Assembly: GCA_016795365.1 (NCBI GenBank)
Contig: JAEUHN010000054.1
Span: 62,001-126,000 of the forward strand
Length of the DNA: 64,000 bases
Direction of reading: 5' to 3'
DNA from: Verrucomicrobiaceae bacterium
GTDB taxonomy: Bacteria; Verrucomicrobiota; Verrucomicrobiia; Verrucomicrobiales; Verrucomicrobiaceae
This document shows positions 46,184 to 53,959 of this stretch, piece by piece. The position numbers were made by a program, and so were the translations under genes. Within the stretch, counting starts at the first letter, position 1; each line of letters begins with the position of its first letter. The notes beneath the pieces are model-generated. The model was not told where the DNA came from and ran no database searches. It saw only the letters and a program-made list of their open reading frames with translations.

Positions 46184-47236
46184 TCAATACACGCCTTCGA
46201 CGATGGTCTTCTCCATCGCGCCGAACGGACGGACTTCAGCCACGCCGTCCCAGGTGTAAGGTGCGCGGGGCTTGCGGCGGAGGGCTTCGTCACGCTCCAG
46301 GAAGCGCGGCATGAAGAACTCCTTCGTTAGCGTCGTGAGTTCCACGCGGCCCCAGGTGTCGTAGTCCACCGTGGTTGCGGTTTCGTTCGGGTTCACCACG
46401 CGCAGCACAGCGCGCGGCTGCGGGGCGTAGTAGGTGATGCTGAACTTGTCCTCGGGCGTGAGCGGCACGCTGGCGGCTAGGCCCATCAAGGTGTTGCCGT
46501 AGGTCGGGTAGAAGCCGATGCGGTTCTCCAGCACTTCCTCGACGATGAAGCGCGTGTATTGGGGCAGCATCGTGGTGCCGCCGCAGAAGACGCCGCGGAT
46601 GCCGATGTCGAAGATGTTCACTTTCTCGGCGATGGCTTCGAGCAGCTTCGGCGTGGTGAACATCGCAGAGATCTTGCGGTGCTTCATGATGATGACCGCC
46701 TGATCGACGACGTGATCCATATACTGGCGCGCGACATCGAACTGCTTGTTGCTGATCAGCTTCTTCACAAAGCGCGGATCGAGGTCAACGAAGTAGCACG
46801 CGCTGCCACGGTAGTTCGCCAAATGCTCGACGGCGAGACGCAGACGACGCGGGCCCGTGGGGCCGACCATGATCCAGGCTTCACCGGGTGGGAAGTGCTT
46901 GTCGTCCAGCTTGTGGCTGAATTCCTCATAATCGACACGGAAGTCGTTCCAGCCGATGCGCTGCTTGGGCATGCCCGTGGTGCCGCCGGTTTCGAAGATG
47001 TTGAAGGGCTTGCCTTTGAACGCATTCGGCACCCAGACCTCTGGTTGAAGGTCGCGCAGCCACTCGTCCTGGAAGTGCGGGAACTTGGCCACGATGTCCT
47101 CGTAGCAGTTGATCTGGCCGCGCGGGTCGAAGTTTTCCTTGGCCCAGTTCAGCCAGAAGGGGCAGCCGGTTTCAGGGGAGAAGTGCCACGCGATGGTCTC
47201 GCGCACGTGCTGGTCGAGTTGTTCTTTAGCGGTCAT
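46184..47236 (-). CDS. Short adenylate-forming (AMP-binding) enzyme, uncharacterised
   Basis: 350 residues. The nucleotide-binding loop FETGGTTGMPKQRIGW (about 92-107) is the acyl-CoA-synthetase-type P-loop, resembling phenylacetate-CoA ligase and coenzyme-F390-synthetase relatives. A FYPTYGNTLMGL segment near residue 240 matches the substrate/ATP core, and a GRVELTTLTKEFFMPRFLERD stretch the end of the large domain. The small C-terminal domain is largely absent, as the chain ends about 80 residues earlier than a usual PaaK. The substrate is unknown. It is convergent with the GT4 gene and divergent from gspE. Confidence 0.7.
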   Translation of the reverse strand: MTAKEQLDQHVRETIAWHFSPETGCPFWLNWAKENFDPRGQINCYEDIVAKFPHFQDEWLRDLQPEVWVPNAFKGKPFNIFETGGTTGMPKQRIGWNDFRVDYEEFSHKLDDKHFPPGEAWIMVGPTGPRRLRLAVEHLANYRGSACYFVDLDPRFVKKLISNKQFDVARQYMDHVVDQAVIIMKHRKISAMFTTPKLLEAIAEKVNIFDIGIRGVFCGGTTMLPQYTRFIVEEVLENRIGFYPTYGNTLMGLAASVPLTPEDKFSITYYAPQPRAVLRVVNPNETATTVDYDTWGRVELTTLTKEFFMPRFLERDEALRRKPRAPYTWDGVAEVRPFGAMEKTIVEGVY

Positions 47237-47414
47237 GAGGTCGTGTTTGGGGGCGAAATGCTAGCGGAAGCCGCTGGCGTGTCGCGTGGAAAAACGGCTG
47301 CCGGGCGGCGCAAGTTGCGGTCAATATCGGGGGCTTTCCCCTATTTGCCCGCTATCTCGACAGTGGTCGCAACTTCTGCGCGCGCGCCCCGTTAATCGCC
47401 CTCTCCATTTTCTC

Positions 47415-49130
47415 ATGCCCGCCGCGACAGCTCCTGCCTCCGTTTCTCTCATCGACGTGCTCACTCACGCTGCCACGCGTGCGGGTTGCACCAATGCCCT
47501 GCGCTGCCGCGAGACGCTGGAGGAGGCGCAGGAGAAGCGTCAGCCGCTGATCGACACGATCCTGGACAACAGTCTGGTCGATGAGGAGCAGTTCTTTGAC
47601 CAGCTCGCGCAGACGGTGCGCCTGCCCTTCGTGTCCGACACGACCTTGGAAATCCCTGATGGCGGCCTGCATGGCAAACTGCCGGCCAAGATCGCCCTGC
47701 GGCACCGCCTTTATCCCTATCAGGTCAATGGCATGGACGTCACGCTGCTGACGTATGACCCCTTTGATCTGGATGCGCGTCAAGCTGTCGGCCAGGAGCT
47801 GCGCAAGCGCGTGCACTGGCAGATCGCCAGCCGCCATCGCATCAAGGAAGCACTGCAGCAGGGCTACGGCGTGGGCGCGGAGAACTTCGAGGAACTGCTG
47901 GAAGGCCGCGAGGACATGGCGCACGACGAGATGGCCCAGGAGGTCAACGTGCTCGACGAGCAGGACGAGGAAGCGACGGTGATGAACTTCGTGAACCAGA
48001 TCTTCCGCGAAGCCCTGCGCGAGCGTGCGACGGACATTCACGTCGAGCCTCTCGAGCGCGATCTGCGCATCCGTTACCGTATCGATGGCAAGCTGATCGA
48101 AGTCCCGGTGCCGCCGAACATGCGTCTGCTCCAGGCATCGCTGGTGTCGCGTCTCAAGATCATGGCGCACCTCGACATTGCCGAGCGCCGCCTGCCGCAA
48201 GACGGCCGCATCAACCTCGAACTCGACGGCGATCCGATCGACGTTCGTGTCGCCACCATCCCCAGCGTGAACGGCGAGTCCGTGGCACTGCGTTTGCTGA
48301 CGCGCCAGAAGTTCGACATGAGCAAGCTCGGCCTGGACGGCGAGACGGAAGCGAAGGTCCGCAAGCTGCTCGCCTCGCCCAACGGCATCATCTTGGTGAC
48401 CGGCCCGACCGGTTCCGGTAAATCGACGACGCTCTACACCTGGCTGCGCGAGCTGAACACGAAGGACCGCCGCATCGTGACCATCGAAGACCCGGTGGAA
48501 AACAAGCTCGACGGAGTCGTGCAGATCGCGGTGAAGCCGGAGATCAACCTCACCTTCGCCGCTGGTCTGCGCTCGATTCTGCGTGGTGATCCGAACGTGA
48601 TCATGGTCGGTGAAATGCGTGACCAGGAGACCGTCGAGATCGCCGTGCGCGGTGCGTTGACCGGTCACTTGGTGCTGAGCACGTTGCACACGAATGACGC
48701 TGTGAGCGGCATCTCGCGTCTGCTGGACATGGGCATCGAGCCCTTCCTGATCTCCTCGTCGGTGCGCGCCTTCCAGGCCCAGCGCCTCGTCCGCACGCTG
48801 TGCCAGAGCTGCAAAAAGCCCATCAAATACGAGGAGAGCTTCCTCAAGAGCATCGGCTTCCCGCTCGATCAGCAGGCCAATCTCAGCGCGCCCGTGGGCT
48901 GCCGCAATTGCCGCAACACGGGCTTCATGGGCCGTCTCGCGATCATGGAAATCTGCATGATGACCGGTGCGCTCGCCGAGAAGATCAACGCGCACGCACC
49001 CGTGGCCGACATGAAGGTCCAGGCGCTGTCCGATGGCATGATCCCCATGCGTCAGTATGGCATGATGAAAGCCGCGCAAGGCGTGACCACCATTGAGGAA
49101 GTGCTGATGGTCACGGCGGCCAACGAGTGA
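47415..49130 (+). CDS. gspE: Type II secretion system ATPase GspE
   Basis: Cytoplasmic hexameric motor of the T2SS. 571 residues from the ATG at 47415. The frame is open upstream, but the extra residues overlap the divergent promoter. An N-terminal MshEN-like region (about 1-160) precedes the ATPase, with the Walker A GPTGSGKST (330-338), an Asp box IVTIEDPVE, Walker B ILRGDPNVIMVGEMRD, a His box LVLSTLHTNDA, and a four-Cys zinc motif CQSCKKP...CRNCRNTGF near residues 461-500. A pyrimidine-rich leader with no Shine-Dalgarno precedes the start. Downstream the T2SS run is interrupted by the zinc-ribbon cassette. Confidence 0.95.
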   Translation: MPAATAPASVSLIDVLTHAATRAGCTNALRCRETLEEAQEKRQPLIDTILDNSLVDEEQFFDQLAQTVRLPFVSDTTLEIPDGGLHGKLPAKIALRHRLYPYQVNGMDVTLLTYDPFDLDARQAVGQELRKRVHWQIASRHRIKEALQQGYGVGAENFEELLEGREDMAHDEMAQEVNVLDEQDEEATVMNFVNQIFREALRERATDIHVEPLERDLRIRYRIDGKLIEVPVPPNMRLLQASLVSRLKIMAHLDIAERRLPQDGRINLELDGDPIDVRVATIPSVNGESVALRLLTRQKFDMSKLGLDGETEAKVRKLLASPNGIILVTGPTGSGKSTTLYTWLRELNTKDRRIVTIEDPVENKLDGVVQIAVKPEINLTFAAGLRSILRGDPNVIMVGEMRDQETVEIAVRGALTGHLVLSTLHTNDAVSGISRLLDMGIEPFLISSSVRAFQAQRLVRTLCQSCKKPIKYEESFLKSIGFPLDQQANLSAPVGCRNCRNTGFMGRLAIMEICMMTGALAEKINAHAPVADMKVQALSDGMIPMRQYGMMKAAQGVTTIEEVLMVTAANE

Positions 49131-50243
49131 TCACGGTGATGTGATTTGCACATCATCAATATATATCGGGCCTTCCATCCAAAGCGCTTCAACGCTCACC
49201 TGGACGACACGGGCCGGAAGATCGTAGAATACGAATTCGAGATTCCGCCATTGTCCGCTAGGGCGGACGATGGCATCGCGGATGACAGAGTTGCCAAGGT
49301 TATTGATCAGGCGAAGGCGTAACCGGATGCCTTCAGGCGTCGTGCCATCGGGGAAAGTGGTGATCTTAGACTCGAGAGGGTGAAGGAGCCGCAGTTTCAC
49401 CATCAGTTCCGATGTTCCGGGAGGTATGGATGCGAGGAGAGTGAATCCTAGTTCGTCCGGGCCGATGATGCGGGCGACGTGATTGCGTGGACGGGCGGGG
49501 TCAGGGACAATGATGGCCGGATCGCGGTTGGCGATTTCGGGAGGTTGCGTTTCGAAGTCGCCTGAGACCACCTCGAAAGATGATGTGGTCGGCTGGGGCG
49601 AATGCGTCACGCCAAGGCCGCGTTGTTCGAGGAAGGTGGAGAGAGGCTGGTAGTCGCCAGAGACGGGGTCCATCCATTCGATGGCTTGATGGTTGCGTGC
49701 GACTCTGAAGAGGCCGACCATCGGACTCACATCGGGATCAAAGCCGGAGCTGGCGGAGTGATGCTCACGAAGCTCCACAGCGGACCAGCCTTCACCGTCG
49801 TAGGGCTGGGCATTCATCGAGATGGTCACGCCACGGGGCATCGATTTTTGAAGAGCTACGACCCATGGCTGCTGGTCAAACCAAAGCGCCATGTCAGCGA
49901 GATCCGCCGCTGCTTTGACATCGGGTGACTGACTGGCGGAGGACGACGTGAAGTCGAGCGTCTGCCACCAAGCGACGAGTTGGGCACGGTAGGAGAAGGC
50001 GAGGAAGGCAGTCCCCGTCATGCCGAAGAGCAACAGCCCTGTGGCGAGCATGAGGCATGAAGAATTCTTCTTCGCTGGCAGAGGCGAGGGCGGGGATGCG
50101 GCGGGTGGTTCGGGAGGTGGGATTGGGGCCCGAGAGGCGGCGGTTTGGATGGGGTGACCACACCCTTCGCAGAAGCGAGTCTGGGGCGACAAGGGTGCCC
50201 CGCAGTTTTCGCAGAAATGGGCAGCAGGTGAGTTCATCTCCAT
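49131..50243 (-). CDS. Zinc-ribbon membrane-anchored protein with C-terminal beta-sandwich (cassette gene a)
   Basis: About 371 residues. The N-terminus is a double zinc ribbon, FCENCGAPLSPQTRFCEGCG (four Cys), followed by a Pro-rich cytoplasmic linker, one membrane segment (about 65-85, CLMLATGLLLFGMTGTAFLAF) and a large extracytoplasmic part ending in a jelly-roll-like stretch (WRNLEFVFYDLPARVVQVSVEALW and YIDDVQITS). The start is the ATG at 50243; a second ATG is two codons on. Its stop abuts that of gspE (TGATCA, 49128-49133). It is divergent from the plus-strand cassette genes across a 130-bp region with palindromes. No family recognised. Confidence 0.78.
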   Translation of the reverse strand: MEMNSPAAHFCENCGAPLSPQTRFCEGCGHPIQTAASRAPIPPPEPPAASPPSPLPAKKNSSCLMLATGLLLFGMTGTAFLAFSYRAQLVAWWQTLDFTSSSASQSPDVKAAADLADMALWFDQQPWVVALQKSMPRGVTISMNAQPYDGEGWSAVELREHHSASSGFDPDVSPMVGLFRVARNHQAIEWMDPVSGDYQPLSTFLEQRGLGVTHSPQPTTSSFEVVSGDFETQPPEIANRDPAIIVPDPARPRNHVARIIGPDELGFTLLASIPPGTSELMVKLRLLHPLESKITTFPDGTTPEGIRLRLRLINNLGNSVIRDAIVRPSGQWRNLEFVFYDLPARVVQVSVEALWMEGPIYIDDVQITSP

Positions 50244-50287
50244 AAGGCTGAAACGCACGAGAACGGCACCGGAGGTGGTGATTCGCT

Positions 50288-50331
50288 GCGCATTGCTTGT
50301 TGCGCAACCCTGGCTCTGTGGCGCGCAATGC
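50288..50331. promoter_or_regulatory. Cluster of palindromic GCGCA motifs in the cassette's divergent promoter region
   Basis: Between the divergent genes at 50243 and 50374 are GCATTGC (50290-50296), a perfect palindrome GTTGCGCAAC (50299-50308) and GCAATGC (50325-50331), the first and last forming an inverted pair. The repeated GCGCA theme could be a binding site for a regulator acting on both transcripts. Promoter boxes cannot be assigned with confidence. Confidence 0.3.
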
Positions 50332-50373
50332 ACACGTTGAGGTCTTTGAGTTTGGGCCGTAGTAGTAACAGCT

Positions 50374-51333
50374 ATGAAGTCGATCCTCTCTCATCTTCCG
50401 ATCGTGCTGGCCTTGACGATGGCTCAAGGCATGGAGGAGGCAACGGAGCCTCAGGTGCTGCGTGTTGACCTGAATGGCGATGGCAAGGCGGAGACCATCG
50501 CGCGGCGTCGGCTGGGGGCGGATAGCGAATTGGGCACCTATTATCAACTGGTGGTCACGGATGCCGGGGGAGCGCTGCTTTGGAAGAGTCCCGAGGTGCA
50601 TGACGCGACCGACCCGCTGGCGTTTGGATCGTGGGATTTCGGTGTCAGCCTGCCGGAGCTGGCGGGGGATATTGATCAGGATGGCAAGGTGGAACTGCTC
50701 GCTCCGGCACCACAAAGTGATGTGTCACCTACCTTTCACCGGGTGTTTCGCTGGACGGCGGAAGGCTTCAAGCCTGTGCTCTCCCGTGCCTTGGCTGGCA
50801 AGGGGCAGAAGGGTGCACGGTTTGGCTGGACGAAGGATCCCAATCCCAGTGACTTCTGGGTTTTGCATTGGCTTGGCTCCAGTGCGGAAGGCGGCTGGGT
50901 CGTGCAATTGTATGCGATGACTTCAGGCGACTCTGTGCAGACAGGAATAGCGGTGCTGGTGCCGAAGGCTGGCGGCTTTGAATTGCTGCGGTGGATTCAG
51001 GCGCCGGAGATAATCGGTGGCGATGGTGGAGATGCCGTGACCTATCGTGCGCGGTTGAGTGAAAAGGATCACGTGAGCTCGACGGGAGCTGCGCTGACGA
51101 CAGTGGTGGATGTGCTTCGCCAGGACCGCGCGAATGTCCATCGCAGCCTGCACACGGATGAGGAGGATGGTATTGACGCGCGGTTCGCGACCAAAGAAGC
51201 TCGTGAGGAACTCAGCACGATGACGATCACCGTCGAAGGGGGTGAGGAAGCTCAGAGGCAGATGCTGAAAGGCACACCTTTGGTTGAGGTGCGCATCGAG
51301 GGCAGAACAGTCTCGGTTCGAGTAATCCAATGA
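50374..51333 (+). CDS. Exported protein of the zinc-ribbon cassette, uncharacterised (gene b)
   Basis: 319 residues. A signal peptide (about 1-18, ILSHLPIVLALTMAQG) is followed by a beta-rich part with dockerin/FG-GAP-like loops, DLNGDGKAETI (near 31) and DIDQDGKVELLAP (near 96), which may bind calcium, and a C-terminal alpha/beta part with RLSEKDHVSSTG. No known family. It is the first plus-strand cassette gene, 12 bp before the next, in a tight run up to 58772. Confidence 0.7.
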   Translation: MKSILSHLPIVLALTMAQGMEEATEPQVLRVDLNGDGKAETIARRRLGADSELGTYYQLVVTDAGGALLWKSPEVHDATDPLAFGSWDFGVSLPELAGDIDQDGKVELLAPAPQSDVSPTFHRVFRWTAEGFKPVLSRALAGKGQKGARFGWTKDPNPSDFWVLHWLGSSAEGGWVVQLYAMTSGDSVQTGIAVLVPKAGGFELLRWIQAPEIIGGDGGDAVTYRARLSEKDHVSSTGAALTTVVDVLRQDRANVHRSLHTDEEDGIDARFATKEAREELSTMTITVEGGEEAQRQMLKGTPLVEVRIEGRTVSVRVIQ

Positions 51334-51345
51334 AGAAATGAAGTT

Positions 51346-52137
51346 ATGAATGAACCTCTCACATCCTCTCCAGGTTCCAGGCCATTTGTAAATCGCGACG
51401 CTCGTGTGGCGAGGCGCGCATGGGTGGTGGCGCTACTGCTCTTCAGCGCGTGTTTCGTGCCAGCGATGACAGGCATGAACATGATGAATGGTGGCTACGC
51501 CATGATTGTGCTCTGCGGTTTCGGTGTGATGAGTGCAGTGATCACGGCGCTGATGTATGGGGCGCGAGGTCGGCGTGTGGAGGCGCTGCTCGCTCACGGG
51601 GGGGATTTCATCGCCGAGTGGCAGGTGCCGCAGTCGATGTGGCAGGAGATCATGCGCAAGCAGTTCGAAGAGGAGCGGGGCTACAAGCAGATGCTGCTGA
51701 AGATCGTGTGGTTCTTTTGCATCTTGTTTGCCGTTGGTTTTCCCCTTTACGATCCGGAAGATGGATGGTGGGTGACTGTGGTTATGGTGGTGATGATGGC
51801 GATCACCGGGCTGCTGGCAGTCATCATGCCGAGAAGGCGATTCCAGCGGCTGTGTGCCACGGATGCCTGGGTTCGGGTGGGCCGGAAGTGTGTCATGCTG
51901 GGAGACGAACTGCATGCGTGGACGATTCCTGGTTCATGGCTGAGCGCGGTGAACCTCTGCGAGGAGGACGGCCTGAATTGGTTGCAGGTCCACTACAGCT
52001 TCATCACTCGTGCAGGGATTCAGGATGAAACGGTCTTCCTGCCCGTGCCCGAAAGTGCGCGTGCGATGGCAGAGAATGCGGCCGTATCGCTGCAAACAAT
52101 TATCAAACCCGGTCAGGAAAAACGTTGGTCTATGTGA
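51346..52137 (+). CDS. Polytopic membrane protein of the cassette (gene c)
   Basis: 263 residues. Four membrane segments are seen (about 25-45, 50-70, 120-140, 145-165), with a charged amphipathic loop (MWQEIMRKQFEEERGYKQ) between the second and third. The C-terminal soluble part (about 170-263) has beta strands CVMLGDELHAWTIPGSWLSAVNL and WLQVHYSFITR, which recall small PH-like or YcxB-like membrane-associated domains. No enzyme motif. ATG at 51346. The next gene starts 8 bp after its stop. Confidence 0.7.
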   Translation: MNEPLTSSPGSRPFVNRDARVARRAWVVALLLFSACFVPAMTGMNMMNGGYAMIVLCGFGVMSAVITALMYGARGRRVEALLAHGGDFIAEWQVPQSMWQEIMRKQFEEERGYKQMLLKIVWFFCILFAVGFPLYDPEDGWWVTVVMVVMMAITGLLAVIMPRRRFQRLCATDAWVRVGRKCVMLGDELHAWTIPGSWLSAVNLCEEDGLNWLQVHYSFITRAGIQDETVFLPVPESARAMAENAAVSLQTIIKPGQEKRWSM

Positions 52138-52145
52138 ATCAAGCC

Positions 52146-52772
52146 ATGAACAATACCTCTTCATCAGATCCGACTCTCAGGACGCTTCTTGTCGTGGGCG
52201 TGATTGCTTCCTCTTTGAGTGGCGTGGCTTTGCTGCTGCACTGGTCTGGCGTGGTGCATCTGGGTGCGGCGGCGATGGTCTGCTTGCCTTTAACTGTTGT
52301 GGTGCTTGCCGTCTGCCTTGCTCGGGCAAGACATGATCATCGGCGCATCGTGGTGCAGCGTGTGTATGCGGGACTGTTCGCAGGGTTTGTCGGGTTGATC
52401 GCTTATGACGTGATTCGCTGGGTGCTGGTGGAGACCGGCGTGATTCCTGCGAATCCCTTCCGGGTGATTGAGGTGTTTGGCCTGCTGATCATGCAGGTCG
52501 ATCGCGACACCTTGCTAACGAAGTCTGTGGGCTGGGGTTTCCATATCTGGAACGGGCTGACTTTTGCGATGATGTTCACGCTGGCCTTTGGGCGCGGGCG
52601 CATCCTATGGGCCGTGATCTGGAGTTTGATCCTGGAGATCGCCATGCTGGCCTCTTACCCTTCGATGTTTCACATTGTGATGGGCTGGCCGTTTGTCTCG
52701 ATCAGCCTGATCGGGCATGTGGCCTTCGGGCTGGCGGTGGGCTGGGCGGCACGTGGGGCTGTAAAAGAATGA
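52146..52772 (+). CDS. Polytopic membrane protein of the cassette (gene d)
   Basis: About 208 residues from the ATG at 52146 (an in-frame TTG at 52125 would overlap the previous gene). Five or six hydrophobic helices fill most of the length: LLVVGVIASSLSGVALLL, AAMVCLPLTVVVLAVCL, LFAGFVGLIAYDVIRWVLV, NGLTFAMMFTLAFG, IWSLILEIAMLA and LIGHVAFGLAVGWAA. An acidic/polar LLTKSVGWGFHIWNG segment lies between helices. No family. Its stop overlaps the start of the next gene by 4 bp (ATGA), showing translational coupling. Confidence 0.7.
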   Translation: MNNTSSSDPTLRTLLVVGVIASSLSGVALLLHWSGVVHLGAAAMVCLPLTVVVLAVCLARARHDHRRIVVQRVYAGLFAGFVGLIAYDVIRWVLVETGVIPANPFRVIEVFGLLIMQVDRDTLLTKSVGWGFHIWNGLTFAMMFTLAFGRGRILWAVIWSLILEIAMLASYPSMFHIVMGWPFVSISLIGHVAFGLAVGWAARGAVKE

Positions 52773-53959
52773 AGACGCTGCTGGCTGATCTGGGTTTCGA
52801 GCGGAACGCGGACTCGATCCGCGGTTTCATGGTCCAGGCGTGGCTGGTGGCGCTGCTGGCGCTGATGGCTTCGTGGTCGGTCGTTAGGTGGTTTCAGATG
52901 CAACGAGTGGATGCGTTTTCCTCTGAGGGCGACGCGCATGGCTTGCCTTTCATGAAACACACCCTGGTAATGATGCTGCAACTCGCACTGGGTGCGGGGA
53001 TCATCGCTGGAGGTGCACGGCTGATACGCACGGTGATGAGCACCCCTCTTGCGGCGGTTGTGATTTCACCACCTGCGGAAGCGCGAGTGCTGGCGCTGGG
53101 ACCTGCGGACATCCTCCAGGTAGGGGCGCGCGCGGGCTACTTCATGATTGATCGATCGGCGAAAAAGACGATGCCGACGGGTGTGGACTCGCGTGACCTT
53201 CGTGGCGTGGGCGGAGTGCTGGTGCGTGGCGATGAGGTGTGGATCGCGAGCGAACAAGGTTTGTATCGCAAGCAAGGCAACCAACTGGACACGGCAATGA
53301 CGCATGACGGTGGTCAACTCGGGCCAGCGTATTGCCTGCTGCAACTACGAGATGGCCGCTTGCTGGCTGGCGGGGCCGGACGGTTGCATGAGCAATCGAA
53401 AGAGGGCGTGTGGACAACGCAGCAGGTCGCGGCGCTGGATCGCATCTCGGTGCTCTACGAAGACAGCAAGGGCAGGCTTTGGGCTGGCAGTGACACACCG
53501 AACCGTGGTGGGTTGCTCCGGCTTGATCCCAAGACATCGGCTTTTGTCGATGCAAGCCACGGCCTGCCTCATCGCTCGGTGTGCGATCTGGCGGAAGATG
53601 GTGATGGAAAGCTATGGATTGCGACGGGGTTTGCGGCGTTCGGTGGTGCGGCGAGTTGGGATGAAGGGACGCGGACTTGGCTGCCACTGAATGGACCGCC
53701 GGGGCTGGAAGGGAGGAAGATGCGCTCGCTGTTCCTCGATTCGACAGGGGCGCTTTGGTTCTGTTCTGAATATGACGGCATCGCCATCCTCAAGGGAGGG
53801 CAATGGCATCAGCGGCTTTATCGGCAGGGATTCCCTTGTCGTGAAGTCATCGACACGGTGGAGGCGAATGGGGGCATCTGGCTGGCCACCGAGCGCGGAG
53901 TGCTGTTCCTTGAGCATCATCCACTGGAAACCCTCATCCCTCAGGCATTCAAACCATGA
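52769..53959 (+). CDS. Membrane protein with two-component-regulator-like propeller (cassette gene e)
   Basis: 396 residues from the ATG at 52769. Two membrane segments (about 22-40 and 65-85) lead into a beta-propeller (about 110-396). The blades show the Reg_prop-like pattern: DEVWIASEQGLYR, ISVLYEDSKGRLWAGSD, SVCDLAEDGDGKLWIATG, MRSLFLDSTGALWFCSE and GGIWLATERGVLFLE. This propeller type is found in sensor proteins, but no kinase or output domain is present, so it may be a partner-binding sensor. Both ends are coupled by ATGA overlaps to neighbouring genes. Confidence 0.75.
   Translation: MKTLLADLGFERNADSIRGFMVQAWLVALLALMASWSVVRWFQMQRVDAFSSEGDAHGLPFMKHTLVMMLQLALGAGIIAGGARLIRTVMSTPLAAVVISPPAEARVLALGPADILQVGARAGYFMIDRSAKKTMPTGVDSRDLRGVGGVLVRGDEVWIASEQGLYRKQGNQLDTAMTHDGGQLGPAYCLLQLRDGRLLAGGAGRLHEQSKEGVWTTQQVAALDRISVLYEDSKGRLWAGSDTPNRGGLLRLDPKTSAFVDASHGLPHRSVCDLAEDGDGKLWIATGFAAFGGAASWDEGTRTWLPLNGPPGLEGRKMRSLFLDSTGALWFCSEYDGIAILKGGQWHQRLYRQGFPCREVIDTVEANGGIWLATERGVLFLEHHPLETLIPQAFKP

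Noticed and set aside
44653-46293. A 546-codon minus-strand open frame opposite menE's end and the GT4 gene.
   Set aside because: The GT4 motifs are on the plus strand, and the bidirectional hairpin at 46131 would cut this frame.
47352-49079. A 575-codon minus-strand open frame opposite gspE.
   Set aside because: GspE has all ATPase motifs on the plus strand; the antisense frame is His/Arg-rich and matches nothing.
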